Assembly: GCF_002904335.1 (NCBI RefSeq)
Contig: NZ_PPHF01000095.1
Location: 17,382 to 81,381, forward strand
Source of the DNA: Amycolatopsis sp. CA-126428
Lineage (GTDB): Bacteria; Actinomycetota; Actinomycetes; Mycobacteriales; Pseudonocardiaceae
DNA length: 64,000 bases
Direction: 5' to 3'
Below are positions 33,098-41,160 of the stretch, one piece after another (position 1 is the stretch's first letter; every line of letters starts with the position of its first letter). Made by a program: the position numbers and the translations under genes. The notes below the pieces were generated by a model. It saw nothing but the letters and a program-made list of their open reading frames with translations. It searched no databases and was not told the origin of the DNA.

Positions 33098-34284
33098 GGA
33101 CGGCCCGCCCAGGCCAGCGTCACGTCGCGGTCGAGCAGGGCGATCGCCCCGTTGGCGTCGTAGAGCCGGTCGTTCGCGTAGTTGAGGCTCGCCGAACGCA
33201 GGTCGCGGTGGACGCGTTCCAGCGGCAGCGCGGAGTCCCGCATGTACCCGTGCCGCAGGCCGGTCAGCTCGACCAGCTCGTCGACCACGGCGGCGCAGCG
33301 CTCCGCCGCGTGCACCTTCAGGCCGTTGAGCCGCAGCTGCACGGCGGGTGCCTCGGCGTCGGGCGCGTCGGCCGCGTCGCGGATCACCTGCGCCAGCAGG
33401 GCGGCCACGGTGTCCAGGTCGAGCCGGGCGCGGGCCAGCCGCCGGCGCAGCAGCTCGGACGACGGGTCGAACGAACCGCGGGTGCGCGGGTCGCGGATCA
33501 TGCCCAGCACCGAGCTCAGCGCGCCGCGCGCGGCACCGAGCCAGCAGGCGGCCCAGCCGATGTGCCCGGCGGGCACGAACGTCCGCATGGCCACCGCCCG
33601 GAACCCGGCGGGCGCCCCGACGAGCTGGTCGGCCGGGACGTCCCCGGTGATCCGCAGCGGGACGCTGTGCGTGCCCCGCATCCCCATCGGGTTCCAGCTG
33701 CCGCGCCCGGGCTCGGCGGTGACCTGCCCGCGGTCGGCGTAGACGAGCGAGACGTCGTCGTAGCCGGCTTCGGGCGAGGCCCGCATGGTGATCAGGAACC
33801 CGTCGGCGACCGCACCGCCGGTGACGATCGGGGCGTCGCGGTCGATGCCGAGGGAGCCGCCGTCCGGGCGCAGCGGTGCTTCGGCGGTGAGCAGGTGCCC
33901 GCCCTTGCCGCGTTCGCTGGTGACCGAGGCGACGTAGACCTCGCCGCGGGCGATCCGCGGCAGCAGGTCCGCGCGCAGCCGCGGCCCGGCGTGCTCGGCG
34001 ATCGCGGCGACCTGCTGGCCGTGCATCGCCCAGATCATCGCCGTCGACAGGCACGCGCCGCCGAGTTCCGCGGCGGTGCGGGCCAGGTCGGCCAGGTCGC
34101 CGCCGAGGCCGCCGTGCTCCACCGGCACCAGCAGGCCCATCAGCCCGCTCTCGCGCAGCGCGTCGAGGGAGGCGGCCGGGAACGTGGCGCTTTCGTCGAC
34201 CGCCCGCGCGTGCTCGGCGAGCACACCCACCACGCGGGCCGTGCGCTCGGCGAGCGTGGGCGCCGCGGGCGCCAGCGCCGTCAC
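33094..34284 (-). CDS. Acyl-CoA-dehydrogenase-fold flavoprotein, probable two-component monooxygenase or oxidase
   Basis: 396 residues of acyl-CoA-dehydrogenase fold: SGLMGLLVPVEHGGLGGDLADL, YVASVTSERGKGGHLLTA, SWNPMGMRGTHSVPLRITGDVP and a C-terminal helical bundle. A catalytic Glu at the ACAD base position cannot be confirmed. Partnership with an overlapping flavin reductase resembles N-hydroxylases such as isobutylamine hydroxylase, which share this fold. Sandwiched between a carrier protein and the reductase, it is most likely to oxidise a carrier-bound amino-acyl or amine intermediate. Confidence 0.82.
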   Translation of the reverse strand: MTALAPAAPTLAERTARVVGVLAEHARAVDESATFPAASLDALRESGLMGLLVPVEHGGLGGDLADLARTAAELGGACLSTAMIWAMHGQQVAAIAEHAGPRLRADLLPRIARGEVYVASVTSERGKGGHLLTAEAPLRPDGGSLGIDRDAPIVTGGAVADGFLITMRASPEAGYDDVSLVYADRGQVTAEPGRGSWNPMGMRGTHSVPLRITGDVPADQLVGAPAGFRAVAMRTFVPAGHIGWAACWLGAARGALSSVLGMIRDPRTRGSFDPSSELLRRRLARARLDLDTVAALLAQVIRDAADAPDAEAPAVQLRLNGLKVHAAERCAAVVDELVELTGLRHGYMRDSALPLERVHRDLRSASLNYANDRLYDANGAIALLDRDVTLAWAGRP

Positions 34285-34538
34285 CGGGCACCCGCCGTGG
34301 TGTCCTGCGCCTGCTGCACCCGGTCCAGCAGGGCGTCGCGGGTGGCGAACGTGTCGTCGGTCATCGCCTCGTCGGGCAGCTCTACGCCGAACTCGTCCTC
34401 GAGGTCGAAGAGCAGGTCGATGGCGCGCATCGAGTTCAGGCCGAGCTCCTTGAGCCGGGCGTCGGCGGTCAGCTCCTGCTGCGGGCCGAGGTTCTTCAGG
34501 TGCTTGCGCAGGATCGTGTCGAAGCGTTCGGTGTCCAT
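34281..34538 (-). CDS. Free-standing carrier protein (second of three)
   Basis: 85 residues, acidic, with the phosphopantetheine attachment Ser36 in ELGLNSMRAIDLL. A short helix-rich N-terminus and the DEFGVELPDEAM helix match carrier-protein folds. It starts 16 bases after the decarboxylase gene ends and overlaps the flavoprotein start. Its place between the PLP decarboxylase and the flavoprotein suggests it is the carrier on which decarboxylation and oxidation happen. Confidence 0.9.
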   Translation of the reverse strand: MDTERFDTILRKHLKNLGPQQELTADARLKELGLNSMRAIDLLFDLEDEFGVELPDEAMTDDTFATRDALLDRVQQAQDTTAGAR

Positions 34539-34554
34539 GGTCGGTTCCCTTTCG

Positions 34555-35772
34555 TCAGAGCGGATTGCGGGTCACGTGCAGCCGGGAGGCCGATTCCAGG
34601 CGGCCGTCGTCGACGACCGCCTCGGCGGGCGCCGGGTGGCCGAGGAACGCGAGCAGGCCGGCGGTCGGGCCGTAGGCGCCGGCGTTGGGCACGCTCACGA
34701 GGTCGCCGATCGCGGTGCTCGGCAGCCGGGCGCCGCGGGCGAGGACGTCGAGCGGGGTGCACAGCGGGCCGGCCACCGTCACCGGCTCGTCCTCGACCTC
34801 GCCGCCGGCCAGGACGTCGGCCGAGATCGAGGGGATGCGGCGCAGGCCGGACATGCCGCCGAGGTGGTGCACGCCGGTGTCGAGCAGGACGTACCGGGTG
34901 CCCTTGGACTCCTTCACGTCCACCACCCGGCTGAGCAGCACCCCGCAGTCGCCGACGAGGTAGCGGCCCGATTCGAAGGACACGCGGGGCGCCCCCTCCC
35001 GCCACGCGGGCAGGCGGTCGTCGAGCAGGGTCTCCAGCGCCGCCGCGAGCCCGGTGAACCGCGGCCGCTCCCCCACCCGGGCGTAGGGCAGGCCGAACCC
35101 GCCGCCGAGGTCGATTTCGTCGAGGCCGGGGAAGAGCACGGCGAGCTTTTCGGCGATGCCGATCCCGACCTCGAACTGGGCCAGCAGGTCCTTCTCGTCG
35201 GTCAGGTTGGTGCCCATGTACAGGTGCAGCCCGGTGACGCGGGCGTGCCGGAACCCGGTGAACCGGGGTGTTTCGGCCAGCACCCACGACAGGTCCGCGC
35301 CGAACTGCGACGACGTCCCGGTCATGCTGAGCCCCGCGCCGGGCACCGGCTCGTCGGCGTTGACGCGCAACGCGCACCGGGCTTCGGCACCCGCCTTGCG
35401 GGCGAGGTCGTCGACGCGGGCGAGGTCGTCGGGCGAATCGACCGAGAAGCGCGTGACGCCGTGGGACAGGGCGTGCGCGACCGTCTCCGGGGTCTTGGCC
35501 GGGCCGGTGAGCAGCACGGCCTCCGGCGGCACCCCGGCGCCGAGCGCGGCGTCGATCTCGCCGGTCGAGCTGACTTCGGCTTCGCAGCCCAGCTCGTGCA
35601 GCAGGGCGATGATCCGCGGGTGCGGGTTGGCCTTGACCGAGTAGTACACAGTGGACGGACGGGGCAGGGCCGCGGTCAGGTCGGCGTGGGCCCGGCGGAC
35701 GGCGTCGAGGTCGTAGACGAACGCGGGGGTGCCGTGGCGGGCCGCGATCTCCTCGTGCAGGGGCGTGATCAC
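34555..35772 (-). CDS. PLP-dependent fold-III decarboxylase (BtrK / DAP-ornithine decarboxylase family)
   Basis: 405 residues. PLP lysine Lys47 is in YYSVKANPHP; the phosphate-binding GGGFGLPY, the FESGRYLVG block and the conserved active-site Cys in AGPLCTPLDVL are all present. The sequence is closer to decarboxylases that work beside an AMP ligase and carrier protein (butirosin BtrK, and the exosortase-associated type) than to LysA. BtrK decarboxylates an amino acid while it is attached to its carrier. GTG overlaps the adenylation-enzyme stop, supporting a ligase-decarboxylase-carrier module. The amino acid is not predictable. Confidence 0.88.
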   Translation of the reverse strand: MITPLHEEIAARHGTPAFVYDLDAVRRAHADLTAALPRPSTVYYSVKANPHPRIIALLHELGCEAEVSSTGEIDAALGAGVPPEAVLLTGPAKTPETVAHALSHGVTRFSVDSPDDLARVDDLARKAGAEARCALRVNADEPVPGAGLSMTGTSSQFGADLSWVLAETPRFTGFRHARVTGLHLYMGTNLTDEKDLLAQFEVGIGIAEKLAVLFPGLDEIDLGGGFGLPYARVGERPRFTGLAAALETLLDDRLPAWREGAPRVSFESGRYLVGDCGVLLSRVVDVKESKGTRYVLLDTGVHHLGGMSGLRRIPSISADVLAGGEVEDEPVTVAGPLCTPLDVLARGARLPSTAIGDLVSVPNAGAYGPTAGLLAFLGHPAPAEAVVDDGRLESASRLHVTRNPL

Positions 35773-37232
35773 AGGGCGGCCTCCAGAGCGCGCTTGTCGA
35801 TTTTGCCGTTCACGCCGTGCGGGAGCGTGTCGACGACCTCGATCCGGTCGGGGATCTTGTGCGGTTCGAGGCGTTCGGCGAGCCCTTCGCGCAGCTGCCC
35901 GGGGTCGAGCGCGCCGGTGACCGCGAGCACGGCCGGTCGGTCGCCGGCGGGCGGGAGCACCGCGGCTTCGGTGACGCCGTCGACGTCGGCCGCCGCGCCC
36001 TCCACTTCGACCGCGCTGACCCGGAACCCGTCCTGCTTGTACTGGTCGTCGTCGCGGCCTTCGAAGTACAGGTAGCCCTCTTCGTCGACGCGGCCACGGT
36101 CACCGGTCAGCAGGGTGGCGCGGCCGTAGGCGTCGCGCGGGAAGCGGCGGGCGGTCTGCTCGGGTGCGCGCCAGTAGCCGCCCATCACGTTCGGCCCGCG
36201 GACGGCGAACTGGCCCACCTGCCCGGCCGGCAGCTCGGCGCCGTCGTCGTCGAGGACCAGGACCTCGGTGCCGGGCAGCGGCCGGCCGACCGAGCCGGGC
36301 CGGGTCAGGTACGCGTTCGGGTCCTCGATGGACACCCGCTTGCACTCGGTCAGCCCGTACATGGCCACGACGTCGAGGCCCGGGGAGAACTCCCGCAGCT
36401 TGGCCGACAACGAGGCCGGCAGCGCCGCGCCGGTGTTGGTCACCAGGCGCAGCGACGCCGGGAACCGCCCGGCCCGCGCGGCCAGCCGGGCCAGGGTGGC
36501 GCCGAGGCCGGGCACGAGCGGCAGCACGGTGACCCCCTCGCGCTCCACAGTGGACAGCAGGGCCGGTCCGGCCGCGGCGTCGTCGCCGAGCACCAGGCAG
36601 GCACCCGCCTCGGCGGCGAGGAAGACCTGGTAGAGCCCGTAGTCGAAGGACAGCGGCAGGCAGCAGAACACCCGGTCGGCCGCGCGGTAGCCCAGCCGCT
36701 GCGCGATCGCCGACACCGCGAACAGCACCTGCTCGTGCGTCGAGACCACGGCCTTCGGCATGGCGGTGCTGCCGGAGGTGTAGATGAGGCTGAGGATGTC
36801 GACGCCGGTGGCGCGCGACGCGGGCACCTCGGCGTCCCCGGTCGCGGGGAGCTCGCTGAGCTTGTGCACCTTCGCCGTGCTGCGGGAAACGGTTTCGGCC
36901 GCGGCGTCGGCGGCCAGCACCAGCGCGGGCTCGCTGTCGGCGAGGATGTGGTCGAGGTGGAACGGCCGGATCCGGTCGCTGACGACGACGTAGGCCGCAC
37001 CCAGCCGCGAAACGGCGTAGAGCAGCGCCACCGTGTCGGGGGCGTGCGGCGCGGCGACCAGCACGCGATCACCGCGGCCGACACCCCGGCCGCCGAGCCA
37101 GGCCGCGAGCGTGTGCGACCGGCGGGCCAGCTCGGCGTAGGTCCAGCGCAGGTCGTCGCGGGCCAGTGCGGGGGCATCCGGCGTGGCGGCGGCGCGCCGG
37201 TCGAGCAGGTCGTGCAGGAACCGCGGGGTCAC
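35769..37232 (-). CDS. Free-standing AMP-forming acyl/aminoacyl ligase (adenylation enzyme 1)
   Basis: 487 residues of the ANL superfamily. The phosphate loop is YTSGSTAMPK at 151-160. An FDYGLYQ block at about 196 keeps the Asp that contacts an alpha-amino group in amino-acid adenylation domains. MYGLTECKRVS and the C-terminal catalytic lysine motif GVNGKIDKRAL follow. It resembles the ligases found next to PLP decarboxylases and small carrier proteins. It probably activates an amino acid and loads one of the adjacent carriers. Confidence 0.9.
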   Translation of the reverse strand: MTPRFLHDLLDRRAAATPDAPALARDDLRWTYAELARRSHTLAAWLGGRGVGRGDRVLVAAPHAPDTVALLYAVSRLGAAYVVVSDRIRPFHLDHILADSEPALVLAADAAAETVSRSTAKVHKLSELPATGDAEVPASRATGVDILSLIYTSGSTAMPKAVVSTHEQVLFAVSAIAQRLGYRAADRVFCCLPLSFDYGLYQVFLAAEAGACLVLGDDAAAGPALLSTVEREGVTVLPLVPGLGATLARLAARAGRFPASLRLVTNTGAALPASLSAKLREFSPGLDVVAMYGLTECKRVSIEDPNAYLTRPGSVGRPLPGTEVLVLDDDGAELPAGQVGQFAVRGPNVMGGYWRAPEQTARRFPRDAYGRATLLTGDRGRVDEEGYLYFEGRDDDQYKQDGFRVSAVEVEGAAADVDGVTEAAVLPPAGDRPAVLAVTGALDPGQLREGLAERLEPHKIPDRIEVVDTLPHGVNGKIDKRALEAAL

Positions 37233-37477
37233 GGGCGTGCTCCTTCCGGAAGGGCGGCGGCGAGCAGCGACCGCAGGGCGGGGAGGCTTTCGAAGGCCTC
37301 CGGCACGATCTGCTCGGCCGGCACCTCGACGCCGAGGTCGTCTTCGAGCCGTTCGAGGACCGAGACGATCGCGATCGAGTCGAAGCCGGGCAGGTCGAAC
37401 AGGGACTCGGCGGACAGGACGTCGGTGGCGGGGACGCCGAGCACGTCGGCGACCGTCCGGGCCAGGGTGTCGGTCAT
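37229..37477 (-). CDS. Free-standing carrier protein (first of three)
   Basis: 82 residues with the phosphopantetheine site Ser34 in LPGFDSIAIVSVLERLEDDLG. The motif is slightly different from the GLNS motif of the other two carriers, so it may be loaded by a different ligase. It overlaps both neighbours: the upstream adenylation enzyme as ATGA and the downstream ligase as GTGA. Confidence 0.9.
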   Translation of the reverse strand: MTDTLARTVADVLGVPATDVLSAESLFDLPGFDSIAIVSVLERLEDDLGVEVPAEQIVPEAFESLPALRSLLAAALPEGARP

Positions 37478-38931
37478 CGGCTGTCTCCTCCGAGCGTTTC
37501 GGCCAGCACCCGTTTCGCCGTCTTGCCGGTGCTCGTGGTGGGCAGCGAGGACAGGACGTGCACCTGGGACGGCACCATGTAGTGCGGCAGCCGGGCGCGG
37601 CAGTGGCGGAGCAGGTCCGCGGGCAGCGTGTCGTGGTCGGTGCCGGCGCGCGGGACGACCGCGGCGTGCAGGCGGTGGGTGGTGGCCGGGTCGGGCAGCG
37701 CCACGACGGCGACGCCGTCCACGCCGGGGTGCGCGGCCAGGTGGGCTTCGACGTCGCCCAGCTCGACGCGGTAGCCGCGGGTCTTCACCAGGCCGTCCGC
37801 GCGGCCCAGCAGGTGCAGCGTGCCATCGGCGTCGCGGCGGGCGATGTCGCCGGTGCGGTAGCAGCGCAACTGTCCGGAGTGGACGATCGCGGCGCCGGTC
37901 AGGTCCGGCCGGCCCAGGTAACCCGGAGTGACGCAGCCGCCCGCGACGACCAGTTCGCCCTCGCCCTCGCCGTCGAATTCGATGTGCCCCTCGGAGTCAC
38001 GCAGCCCGATGACGGCGCCGGTGACCGGCCGGCCGATCGGCAGGCGGCCGGCCGGGTCCGGCGGGCCCGGCAGCCGGTGCGCGGTGACGACGTTGGTCTC
38101 GATGGGCCCGTACAGGTTGGCCGCGGCCGCGCCGGGGACCAGGGCCATCAGCTCGGCGAGCGCGGCCGTCCGGAACTCCTCGCCGGCGAACAGGATCTGC
38201 CGCAGCTCCGGCAGGTCGCCCGTGGTCAGGCCGCCGCGGCGGGCGAGCGCGGCCAGCGCGGTCGGGACGGCGTAGACGCTGGTGATGCGCCGCTCGCGCA
38301 GCAGCCGTCCCAGCGCCGCCGGGAAGAGCGCGGCCCGCTCGGGCACCAGGTGCATGGCGGCGCCGCCGCGCAGGCCGGCGTAGAGGTCGTAGACGGGCAG
38401 GTCGAAGTGCAGCGGTGCGTGCACCGCGACCCGGTCTTGCGCGGTGAGCGGAAATTCGGCGGCGGCCCAGTCGGTGAACGCCGCCGCGTTGCGGTGGGTG
38501 ATGACGACGCCTTTCGGCGTGCCGGTCGAGCCGGAGGTGTAGAGCACGTACGCCTCGTCGTCCGGGCCCACCGGCGCCGGCCCGCCTTCCGGCTGCTGCC
38601 GCAGCGCGTCGACGTCCAGGGATTCGGCGTCGAGCAGCGTTTCGCAGCCGGCGTCGGCGAGGACGAAGTCACGGCGGTCCGCCGGGTGGGCGGGGTCGAT
38701 GGGGACGTAGGCGCGGCCGGCCCGCAGGCAGGCCAGGAAGGCGACCACTGTGCCGATCCGCTTGCGGCTCACCACCGCCACCCGGCCGGGCCGGTCGCCC
38801 AGCTGCCCGGCCAGCCCGGCGGCGGCGCGGGCGAGGTCGCCGTAGGTGATCGACGGGCCGTCGTCTTCGACGACCGCCACGGCGCCGGGCGTGCGCCGGG
38901 CCTGTGCGGAAAAGTGCTGGTGGATGAGCAT
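37474..38931 (-). CDS. Free-standing amino-acid adenylation enzyme 2 (NRPS A-domain-like)
   Basis: 485 residues of a canonical NRPS adenylation domain without fused carrier or condensation domains. Motifs seen: YTSGSTGTPKGV (A3), FDLPVYDLYAGL (A4, keeping the Asp for the substrate amino group), NLYGPIETNV (A5), GELVVAGGCVTPGYLGRPD (A6), YRTGDIARRDADG (A7), and TSTGKTAKRVL with the A10 lysine. It probably loads the overlapping carrier protein. I could not assign a substrate code with confidence. Confidence 0.92.
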   Translation of the reverse strand: MLIHQHFSAQARRTPGAVAVVEDDGPSITYGDLARAAAGLAGQLGDRPGRVAVVSRKRIGTVVAFLACLRAGRAYVPIDPAHPADRRDFVLADAGCETLLDAESLDVDALRQQPEGGPAPVGPDDEAYVLYTSGSTGTPKGVVITHRNAAAFTDWAAAEFPLTAQDRVAVHAPLHFDLPVYDLYAGLRGGAAMHLVPERAALFPAALGRLLRERRITSVYAVPTALAALARRGGLTTGDLPELRQILFAGEEFRTAALAELMALVPGAAAANLYGPIETNVVTAHRLPGPPDPAGRLPIGRPVTGAVIGLRDSEGHIEFDGEGEGELVVAGGCVTPGYLGRPDLTGAAIVHSGQLRCYRTGDIARRDADGTLHLLGRADGLVKTRGYRVELGDVEAHLAAHPGVDGVAVVALPDPATTHRLHAAVVPRAGTDHDTLPADLLRHCRARLPHYMVPSQVHVLSSLPTTSTGKTAKRVLAETLGGDSR

Positions 38932-39902
38932 CAAGCGGTTCCTTCCGGATGGTCGAGGGAGGCGCCGGCCAGCTCGGCTTCGGCGGCCAGCGCGGCTTCG
39001 AGGGCCGCGGGGACGGCCGGCGGCACCGAGCGGCCGGCTTCGACGCGGCGGATCGCGATGTAGGTGAGCTCCTGCAGCTTCTGCCAGCGCGGGAGGACGG
39101 TTTCGTCGAAGGCGCGGGAGAACCCGGGCGCGGGGGTGCCGGGCAGTTCCCGCAGCCAGAGGCCGTGCAGCTGCCGGTCGCGGGTGATCAGCCAGCTCTG
39201 CAGCGCGAGCCGGTGCAACGCGGCCTTGTCCGGCTCGCGGTACTGCCCGGCGAAGGCGGCCGCCGTGCCGTCGGCGTGGGAGGCGAGGACGGCTTCGCAG
39301 TTCGCCCGGACTTCGCGTTCGGGGTCCAGCGGTTCCGCCGGCCCGCACGGTTCGAGCACCGCCCAGGCACCCCGGCCCAGGGCGGGCCCCAGGTCGCCGA
39401 GGACCACCTTGGTCGTCGTCGGCCGCGCGTGCCCCCACCGGGTCCGGTTTTCATACGGATCCACCACGTGCAGCACGGGTTCGCGGCCTCCTTCGACGCC
39501 TTCGACGACGAATCCGTGTTCCATGTGCTCATTTCCGCAATACGGCAGCCACGGCAGGAAAAACGCGTCCGCGGTGACGGCGACCGCGTTGCCGCGGCCG
39601 ATCTCCGCCGTCCACGAATCGAGGCATTCCGCCGTCGATTCGATGTCCGTCCATTTCGGCCGGAGCCCGGTGAAGCGGGCGACCGACCGGTCTCGCGCCC
39701 GCGGCGGCAGGTCGGGTTCGAGCACCCCGTCGATTCCGCCGACGACGCGGAACGCCCATTGGTAGGCGAACGGCGTGCGCACGTCGGCCACCCCGGCGTG
39801 CGCCAGCAGGAGCGCCACGACGTCCGAAACGCAGTCCATGTAAGCGGAATCGACCCGACCCATGAGACGAGCGCAGGAAACGAAAGCGTGACGATCAGGC
39901 AC
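38931..39902 (-). CDS. BtrH-like papain-fold acyltransferase candidate (upstream copy, first gene of the operon)
   Basis: A 323-residue protein if the GTG at 39902 is used; GGGGGA lies four bases upstream. An ATG at 39839 would place the key Cys at residue 3, closer to the downstream paralogue. Cys24 in MDCVSDVVALLLAHAG, His129 in MEHGFVVEGVEGG and Asp148 in VVDPYENRT give a plausible Cys-His-Asp triad of the BtrH/C39-like fold. The C-terminal half is helical (YREPDKAALHRLALQSWLITRDRQLHGLWL, in parts). It is only distantly similar to the other copy, so each may serve a different carrier or acceptor. Confidence 0.68.
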   Translation of the reverse strand: MPDRHAFVSCARLMGRVDSAYMDCVSDVVALLLAHAGVADVRTPFAYQWAFRVVGGIDGVLEPDLPPRARDRSVARFTGLRPKWTDIESTAECLDSWTAEIGRGNAVAVTADAFFLPWLPYCGNEHMEHGFVVEGVEGGREPVLHVVDPYENRTRWGHARPTTTKVVLGDLGPALGRGAWAVLEPCGPAEPLDPEREVRANCEAVLASHADGTAAAFAGQYREPDKAALHRLALQSWLITRDRQLHGLWLRELPGTPAPGFSRAFDETVLPRWQKLQELTYIAIRRVEAGRSVPPAVPAALEAALAAEAELAGASLDHPEGTA

Positions 39903-40202
39903 AGGTTCCCCCAGGGGAGGTAGCGATGGACAATTCCACTCATTCGCTCAAAGGCGAAGCGGCGTGTAATAACTTTCTACCGCACCGGCAATTAGCGGGC
40001 AACGCGGCGGATTCGCCGGTCGGACGACCGGAACGAGGTGGATAACCGCCGGAGCGGAGAACCAAACCCGGGCATGCGCAGCAACCGCCGTGGCAAACGG
40101 ACCAACTGCGTACCGCTGTCCGACGCAGCCGCGCGCCGGAGTTCACCCGCTCGGCGCACGGGCCGGAATCTCACGAAGCGGTACGGCAGGCCGGCCGGAC
40201 CG
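39903..40202. promoter_or_regulatory. Probable promoter region of the carrier-protein operon
   Basis: This 300-bp gap lies between the operon's first gene and the decayed epimerase. The part at 39955-40000 is conspicuously AT-rich for this genome (GTGTAATAACTTTCTACCG on the plus strand) and is the most likely promoter area. No confident -35/-10 pair was found. The gap also holds a small plus-strand ORF that is listed separately. Confidence 0.4.
39926..40045 (+). CDS. Candidate 39-residue peptide divergent from the operon
   Basis: An ATG with a very good ribosome site (AGGGGAGG, five bases upstream) opens a 39-codon frame that begins MDNSTHSLKGEAACNNF and ends PERGG. Codon use is AT-rich and includes a TTA codon, unlike neighbouring genes, which argues that this may be promoter DNA read by chance. 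If real, it could be a leader or small regulator. It overlaps the 5' region of the operon's first gene if that gene starts at 39902. Confidence 0.25.
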   Translation: MDNSTHSLKGEAACNNFLPHRQLAGNAADSPVGRPERGG

Positions 40203-41088
40203 TCATGCTCGGTCTCCGGCGGCGGAGTCGATCAGGTCCGCGGCGGTGCCGAGCAGGTGACCGAGGGCGTCGGCGAGGCTCGGGTGGCGGAATTCGTGGC
40301 CGGCCGCGGTCAGCCGCCGAGCTGCCACGCGCTGGTCGGCGACCGCCGGCTCGCGTGCGAGCGTATTCGGCGTTGCGCACCGGTTCCGGGCTCACCGCGT
40401 TGATCGGTCCACAGAGGACGGAGTCGGCCAGGGCGCGCAGGTGGACGTCGGCCAGGTCGTCGAGACCGATCCACGGCATCCACCGCCGCCCGGTGCCGAG
40501 CGGGCCGCCCAGCCCGGCGGCGAACAGCGGGTACTGCAGCCGCAGCAGGCCGCCGCGCGGGCTCAGCACCAGGCCGGTGCGCACCCGGACCACGCGCAGC
40601 CCCGCCGCCGACGCCGGCTCGGTGGCCGCTTCCCAGTCCGTCACGACGTCGGCGAGAAACCCTTGCCCGCGCTCGCTTTCCTCGGTGAGGAGCTCGTCGC
40701 CGCGGTCCGGCCTGTAGTAGCCGACCGCGGACGCGGAGACGAACACCTTCGGCCCACCGGCGGTGCGCGCGGCCAGGTCCACGAGCGCCCGCGTCGGCGC
40801 GATCCGGCTCTCGCGCACGGCCCGGCGGTGGCGGTCGTCGAACGGGCCGGCGAGCGGGACCCCGGCCAGGTGCACGACCGCGTCGACGCCGGTGAGCAGG
40901 TCCGCCGCCGGGTCTTCCGGCTGCCACGTCCGCTCGCCGGGGGTCTCGGCGGGCCGCCGCACCAGCCGGACGACCCGGTGGCCGCCGGTGGTCAGCAAGA
41001 CGGTCAGCGCCGTCCCGGCGAGACCGCTCGCCCCGGTCACCGCGACCGTCAGCGGATCGTGCCGGTAGCGCCGGTGCGCCGACAGCAT
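40203..41088 (-). pseudogene. TIGR01777-type NAD-dependent epimerase, frameshifted with an internal deletion
   Basis: The first about 240 residues are a normal SDR-like epimerase: VAVTGASGLAGTALTVLL, DAVVHLAGVPLAG, VFVSASAVGYYRPDRG, VVRVRTGLVLSPRGGLL, WMPWIGLDDLADVHL and INAVSPEPVRNAEYAR. Just after NAEYAR the frame is lost. The family C-terminus (QRVAARRLTAAGHEFRHPSL, then ALGHLLG) continues one frame over to a TGA at 40203. About 35-40 residues expected between these blocks are missing. Both a deletion and a frameshift therefore separate the halves, near 40360. In the original frame an unrelated Arg/Pro-rich tail reads to 40171. Confidence 0.75.
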
Positions 41089-41160
41089 CAGCCGGGGGTT
41101 GCGGGACTCTGCGCCGATCGCGTCTGGCCAAACCGGCCAAGGTGAGCAAAACTCACCTTC

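Noticed and set aside
28739..39902. A true butirosin-type aminoglycoside cluster
   Set aside because: There is no 2-deoxystreptamine synthase, aminotransferase set or glycosyltransferase, and no BtrG-type cyclotransferase. Only the side-chain logic is shared.
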